From Treponema sp. (GTDB taxonomy: Bacteria; Spirochaetota; Spirochaetia; Treponematales; Treponemataceae): a DNA stretch of 32,558 bases. Location of the stretch: positions 1 through 32,558 of the forward strand of contig JAKSTH010000015.1 of assembly GCA_024402655.1 (NCBI GenBank), in the 5' to 3' direction. Position numbers and translations under genes: made by a program. Positions 29,238 to 32,558 of this stretch are shown here, one piece after another. The notes under the pieces are model-generated. The model did no database searches. It was not told where the DNA came from and saw nothing but the letters and a program-made list of their open reading frames with translations. How positions within the stretch are numbered: the stretch's first letter is position 1; every line of letters begins with the position of its first letter.

Positions 29238-31931
29238 TTAAAAAGTTATTTCACCTATATCAAAAGTATTCTTAATATCATTTAACTGAAGTGTCATAAT
29301 CTGGCAGGTTTGATTTGCCCGGCCAAAATTAGTATAAACTTCTGCCTGAACAATTACAGGCTGCAACAACTTTTGCTGATGATTAGCATAGTAATTTGCC
29401 TGAATTTTATATTTTCCATTTGGAGCCACTTTTATAGCAAATTCTTCTGGACCATATCCTTGAGTAAAATCCCGGGACATGCGACCGCCATTTTGTGTAA
29501 GTTTATTATTATAAAAACATTTTTCTCCATCTGGATCAGTTACCCACAAATCTATATCACAATCATCTGTGTTCCAGGTTAATACAACTCTTATATCAAC
29601 ATCAAAATTTTCCAGTAATCGGTTGTCCATTTTTGAAGTATCCAGTTTTGATTTTGACCGGCTGATAATACTGTTCAAATCATTTAGCGCTACCTGTTGA
29701 ATTTGCGAGTAGCGGGAATCCCATTTTTTGCTGGCCAGCTGCCATAAAGTGTCTATCGCTTTTTGAGTTTCACCAGCATTGTTATATGCCAGACCTAAAT
29801 CTCTAAGGAACTGTGGAACTTCAGGTCGAATAGCAACTAACTTATTAAATATGCCGCAAGCAAGTTCATATTCTTTCCATTCAGAAAGTTTATAACCTAA
29901 AGCTCTAAGTACATCTGTATTTTCCAGATTCATTTCTGCAAGATTTGATAAAATACGAAGAGCCTGACCTTTTAATCCTTCTTCAAAGAAATAATCTGCA
30001 ACTTCCATAAAGAAAGAAGGAGAGGCCTGGTAATCTTTTTTAAGTTCCAGATATTTTTCATACATTTTTACTTCTGGAGTCTTTTTTAGTACAGAAAGAT
30101 ATTCTGCCTTTGAGTTATATGCCTGCAATACTACAGAAGCTTTTCTTTCTACACTAAAAGAAGTATCAGCAGATGCAGAAGCTGTTTTTGCAAGAGAAGT
30201 TGTGGCCATAGGTTCAGAAGCAGCCACTCCTCTTTCCATTACATTATTTACAGTAACAGCATAATCTTCAGTTTCATAAAGAGATTCTGGTGCCATATCA
30301 TTATAAAGAATTGGAGCCTCTGGATTTTTTATTTTCTGCTTGTTGTTTTTAAAATCTTTTGGAGATTTTTTCCACCAGTTTCTATATTCCTCAAAAGTTT
30401 TATAAACTTCTGCAGGAATTCCAGACTCTTCATTCTTTTTTACAGCCGAAATATTTCTACTAGCAAAACGATTATATTCTTCTCTTAATTCTTCTGGAGG
30501 CTCTACACCATAACGAACATAATCATTTACAGTTTCCAAAACAATAAGAGATGTATCTGGAGTCACAACTGTATATTTTTTTGCAAGTGCAATAATTTCA
30601 TCTTTATGTTCATTGTAATTCAAAGAAAGTTCCTGTATTTTTTCCATAGCCCATAAACGGCTTACATTTTCAGCTTCTTTACATTCCGAAGTTTCATAAG
30701 CAGAAACAGTGAATTCCTTTACAACAACCGGCTTTTTATCATCATAACCAAAACAAAGTTTTATTTTGCCGCTTTTTTTGTTTAAAATTCCGCTTACACA
30801 AAAATCTTTAGAAACAGAAACAGCATAATCGCAGGCAGGAGTTATTTGTGAAAATGCAGCAGCATCATAATCTACAGAAAGTAATTTAATTCTTCTATAT
30901 ATAAGCTGATTTATTGCTTCTTCTTTTGTCTTCTCATTTAAATTTACAACTTCACCAGCCAATTGATTTAATGCTTCATAATTTGCACTTGAACTGCAAG
31001 TTACGGCCACCATTTTTTCTCTGTTATGATTTTTACTTACACCATATTTTTCTTTACTAAAATTATGTAATCCATCTGAAACTAAAATAATCTGAGCTGC
31101 AGTTTCTTTTGAAAAATCTAAATTAAGATTTGTACCTCCATCAAAATCCTGCATTCTTAAAAAAGCAATAAGATCTTTTACAGAGTTAAAATTTTTTCGT
31201 ACATGAATTGCATTACTAAAAGTTACAGCTTCCAATTTTACAGCTTTAGTTAAAGAAATATAATTTTCCAGAAAACTTAATTCTTCTTCCCTGTTACGAT
31301 TTTTTCCAGAATCAGAAACATCATAATAAACAACAATTGAATCCGGTAATTTTTTCTTTGTTTCAGCTTTATTTGTAACAGCAGAAAGATTTGGATAATA
31401 ATAGAAGAAAGTGTCTTTTCCTATAGTTTCTGTATATGCCACATCAGTTTTTATTTGTGATGAATTTGATGAAAGCTTTTTTTCATAAACAATTTGAATC
31501 TGACGAAAACCTTTTGCAGGGATTGGATAGATTCGGGTTTTAAAATTGTTGCCGGCTGTCATTTCTAAAAGTCCAGGATCAACATTTTTTCTAACAACTT
31601 CTTCAAAAATCTGACGGCCTTTTTCTTTTTCTATAGCAACCGCATTTCTAAGTTTTCCATTAATGTCTAAAGCAAAACCTGTAACAGTTTCTCCCTGTTC
31701 CAAAGGAAATTCAAATTCTCCTTCTAAAATTCTATTAGAAGAGTTTGTAACAATTAAATCTACAGTTGTACGGCTAATATTTCCGATAATTTGTGTTTTT
31801 TCTGAAGTTTGAGAAACTTTAATAACAGCATCATCTTTGCTGTCTTTTGTGTTGATTTTAACAAAGCGTCCCTGTGCATAAACAGAAACAAGAGAACAAA
31901 GTAAAATAGAAGTTAAAATAAATCTCTTCAT
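29238..31931 (-). CDS. Large secreted VIT/VWA/TPR/DUF2135 protein
   Basis: The 897-residue protein has a signal peptide (cleavage near VYAQ, 17-20). About 36-150 is a VIT (inter-alpha-trypsin) domain: TTVDLIVTNSSNRILEGEFE, GRQIFEEVVRK, FKTRIYPIPAKGFRQIQIVY. About 195-330 is a degenerate von Willebrand A fold with a DVSDSG MIDAS-like motif and DGGTNL, IILVSDG. About 640-760 holds TPR-like helices (YELACGIFNKLVAIRPEVPQ), and 785-895 is a YfaP-like DUF2135 domain (LTWNTDDCDIDLWVTDPDG, YKIQANYY). The set suggests a periplasmic or surface binding scaffold. GGAG lies 7 nt before the ATG. Family known from several bacteria, function unclear. Confidence 0.85.
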   Translation of the reverse strand: MKRFILTSILLCSLVSVYAQGRFVKINTKDSKDDAVIKVSQTSEKTQIIGNISRTTVDLIVTNSSNRILEGEFEFPLEQGETVTGFALDINGKLRNAVAIEKEKGRQIFEEVVRKNVDPGLLEMTAGNNFKTRIYPIPAKGFRQIQIVYEKKLSSNSSQIKTDVAYTETIGKDTFFYYYPNLSAVTNKAETKKKLPDSIVVYYDVSDSGKNRNREEELSFLENYISLTKAVKLEAVTFSNAIHVRKNFNSVKDLIAFLRMQDFDGGTNLNLDFSKETAAQIILVSDGLHNFSKEKYGVSKNHNREKMVAVTCSSSANYEALNQLAGEVVNLNEKTKEEAINQLIYRRIKLLSVDYDAAAFSQITPACDYAVSVSKDFCVSGILNKKSGKIKLCFGYDDKKPVVVKEFTVSAYETSECKEAENVSRLWAMEKIQELSLNYNEHKDEIIALAKKYTVVTPDTSLIVLETVNDYVRYGVEPPEELREEYNRFASRNISAVKKNEESGIPAEVYKTFEEYRNWWKKSPKDFKNNKQKIKNPEAPILYNDMAPESLYETEDYAVTVNNVMERGVAASEPMATTSLAKTASASADTSFSVERKASVVLQAYNSKAEYLSVLKKTPEVKMYEKYLELKKDYQASPSFFMEVADYFFEEGLKGQALRILSNLAEMNLENTDVLRALGYKLSEWKEYELACGIFNKLVAIRPEVPQFLRDLGLAYNNAGETQKAIDTLWQLASKKWDSRYSQIQQVALNDLNSIISRSKSKLDTSKMDNRLLENFDVDIRVVLTWNTDDCDIDLWVTDPDGEKCFYNNKLTQNGGRMSRDFTQGYGPEEFAIKVAPNGKYKIQANYYANHQQKLLQPVIVQAEVYTNFGRANQTCQIMTLQLNDIKNTFDIGEITF

Positions 31932-32053
31932 AAAATTCTCCGTAAGTTCAAAATTTTGAGTTCTTTGATATAAACAAATATATTCAGACTAAGGTTTCAA
32001 AACATTTTATAAATCACTAGTAACAAAGCTTTATTTTGCCTATTTTATATAGT

Positions 32054-32545
32054 ATGAAAAGAATTAAATATTTATGTTTTATGTTGATTTTATTTACATC
32101 AAAAGTTTTTGCCAGAGAATTAAGCGGCGAAGATTTAAAAGCTGTTAATAAGATTTTAGATTCAAAACTATATGTAAGCGACTACAAAACACCAGAAGAG
32201 AAACTAGCCTATCTTAATAAAATTGAAAAAAGCCTTGCATCTTCAATTTCTCCAGAAGCCGCATTAATTTGTAAAAACAGCCTGATTATGGCAAAAGAAT
32301 CTGCAAAAATTCCAGAAGTAGATTTAAGTTCCTTAAGTTTTGAAATGCCAAAAAAGAAAGAAAAAGTTGATGAAAACGCTAAAAAACTTGCCTTGGATAT
32401 TTTTGAAAGTTATAAAACTTTTGCTGCTGCCAATGAAGATTTATCATCTCACTTCTGGTTTCACTATAAAGAAGCAGAATTACAAACCTTACCTTATTTG
32501 TCAAAAACTCAGAAAAGCAGTAGATACAGCTGCCTGCGATTATGA
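32054..32545 (+). CDS. Exported protein, truncated or frameshifted at its 3' end
   Basis: The frame begins MKRIKYLCFMLILFTSKVFA, a signal peptide, followed by a lysine- and glutamate-rich helical region (LSGEDLKAVNKILDSKL, EEKLAYLNKIEKSLASS, ENAKKLALDIFESYKTFAAA). It ends at TGA 32543-32545. From about 32480 a second frame stays open to the window edge and reads YLICQKLRKAVDTAACDYEKASA, which continues the TPR-like character better than the tail of the first frame (SKTQKSSRYSCLRL), so a frameshift (real or a sequencing error) is likely. TATAGT directly before the ATG and no Shine-Dalgarno. I cannot name the family. Confidence 0.55.
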   Translation: MKRIKYLCFMLILFTSKVFARELSGEDLKAVNKILDSKLYVSDYKTPEEKLAYLNKIEKSLASSISPEAALICKNSLIMAKESAKIPEVDLSSLSFEMPKKKEKVDENAKKLALDIFESYKTFAAANEDLSSHFWFHYKEAELQTLPYLSKTQKSSRYSCLRL

Positions 32546-32558
32546 AAAAGCCAGTGCC

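Overview
The window is AT-rich DNA that most likely comes from a host-associated Treponema (spirochete). The support is indirect: secreted and lipoprotein genes with MKK-type signal peptides, a SUMF1/C-type-lectin lipoprotein resembling the T. denticola TvpA type, thiamine salvage genes, and strongly A/T-biased codons. No rRNA, tRNA, CRISPR array, transposase or phage structural gene is visible.

Layout. 1-1085: the start of a HAD hydrolase, an internally deleted RpiB/LacA-family gene, and a Nudix hydrolase. 1088-3250: two lipoprotein genes, a CAP/SCP protein whose mRNA leader carries a GC-rich repeat, and a SUMF1-fold protein whose last 30 codons look like a diversity-generating-retroelement variable region. 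3320-3670: a compact locus with every part of a type I toxin-antitoxin system (29-residue hydrophobic peptide, occluded ribosome site, antisense RNA with its own promoter and terminator). 3712-5595: an XRE regulator and small membrane proteins, one pair apparently frameshifted. 5659-10118: a helicase-nuclease (SF1 plus DUF2726) and an AAA_14/DUF4143 ATPase with two spaced operator dyads at its promoter. 10186-14291: secreted M14-type and glycan-binding-type proteins, an EamA protein, TcdA and an MFS permease. 14306-19299: a TPP-riboswitch-controlled thiamine salvage operon (thiM-thiE-thiD-cytX) divergent from a fused HAD phosphatase-thiamine pyrophosphokinase. 19339-21998: MATE exporter and ferredoxin-type aldo/keto reductase. 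22007-26321: a leftward five-gene run (DUF72, Dabb, RelA/SpoT synthetase, AlkD-like, GH43). 26426-28008: a umuDC-like pair whose UmuD is already UmuD'-sized and lacks the catalytic dyad. 28019-32558: a hypothetical protein, an SDR, a large secreted VIT/VWA/TPR/DUF2135 protein and an incomplete secreted protein.

How it fits together. The thiamine block takes up HMP (CytX), phosphorylates HMP and thiazole (ThiD, ThiM), joins them (ThiE) to thiamine phosphate, and probably reaches TPP by dephosphorylation and pyrophosphorylation in the HAD-TPK fusion instead of ThiL. The 22-28 kb block groups stress and DNA-damage functions around one divergent promoter region. Several genes have an extended -10 box (TGnTATAAT) 6-7 nt before the ATG and no Shine-Dalgarno, which suggests leaderless transcripts. 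The strongest candidates for undescribed biology are the small toxin/antisense-RNA locus, the DGR-like target, the pre-processed catalytically dead UmuD', and the promoter-abutting leaderless architecture.
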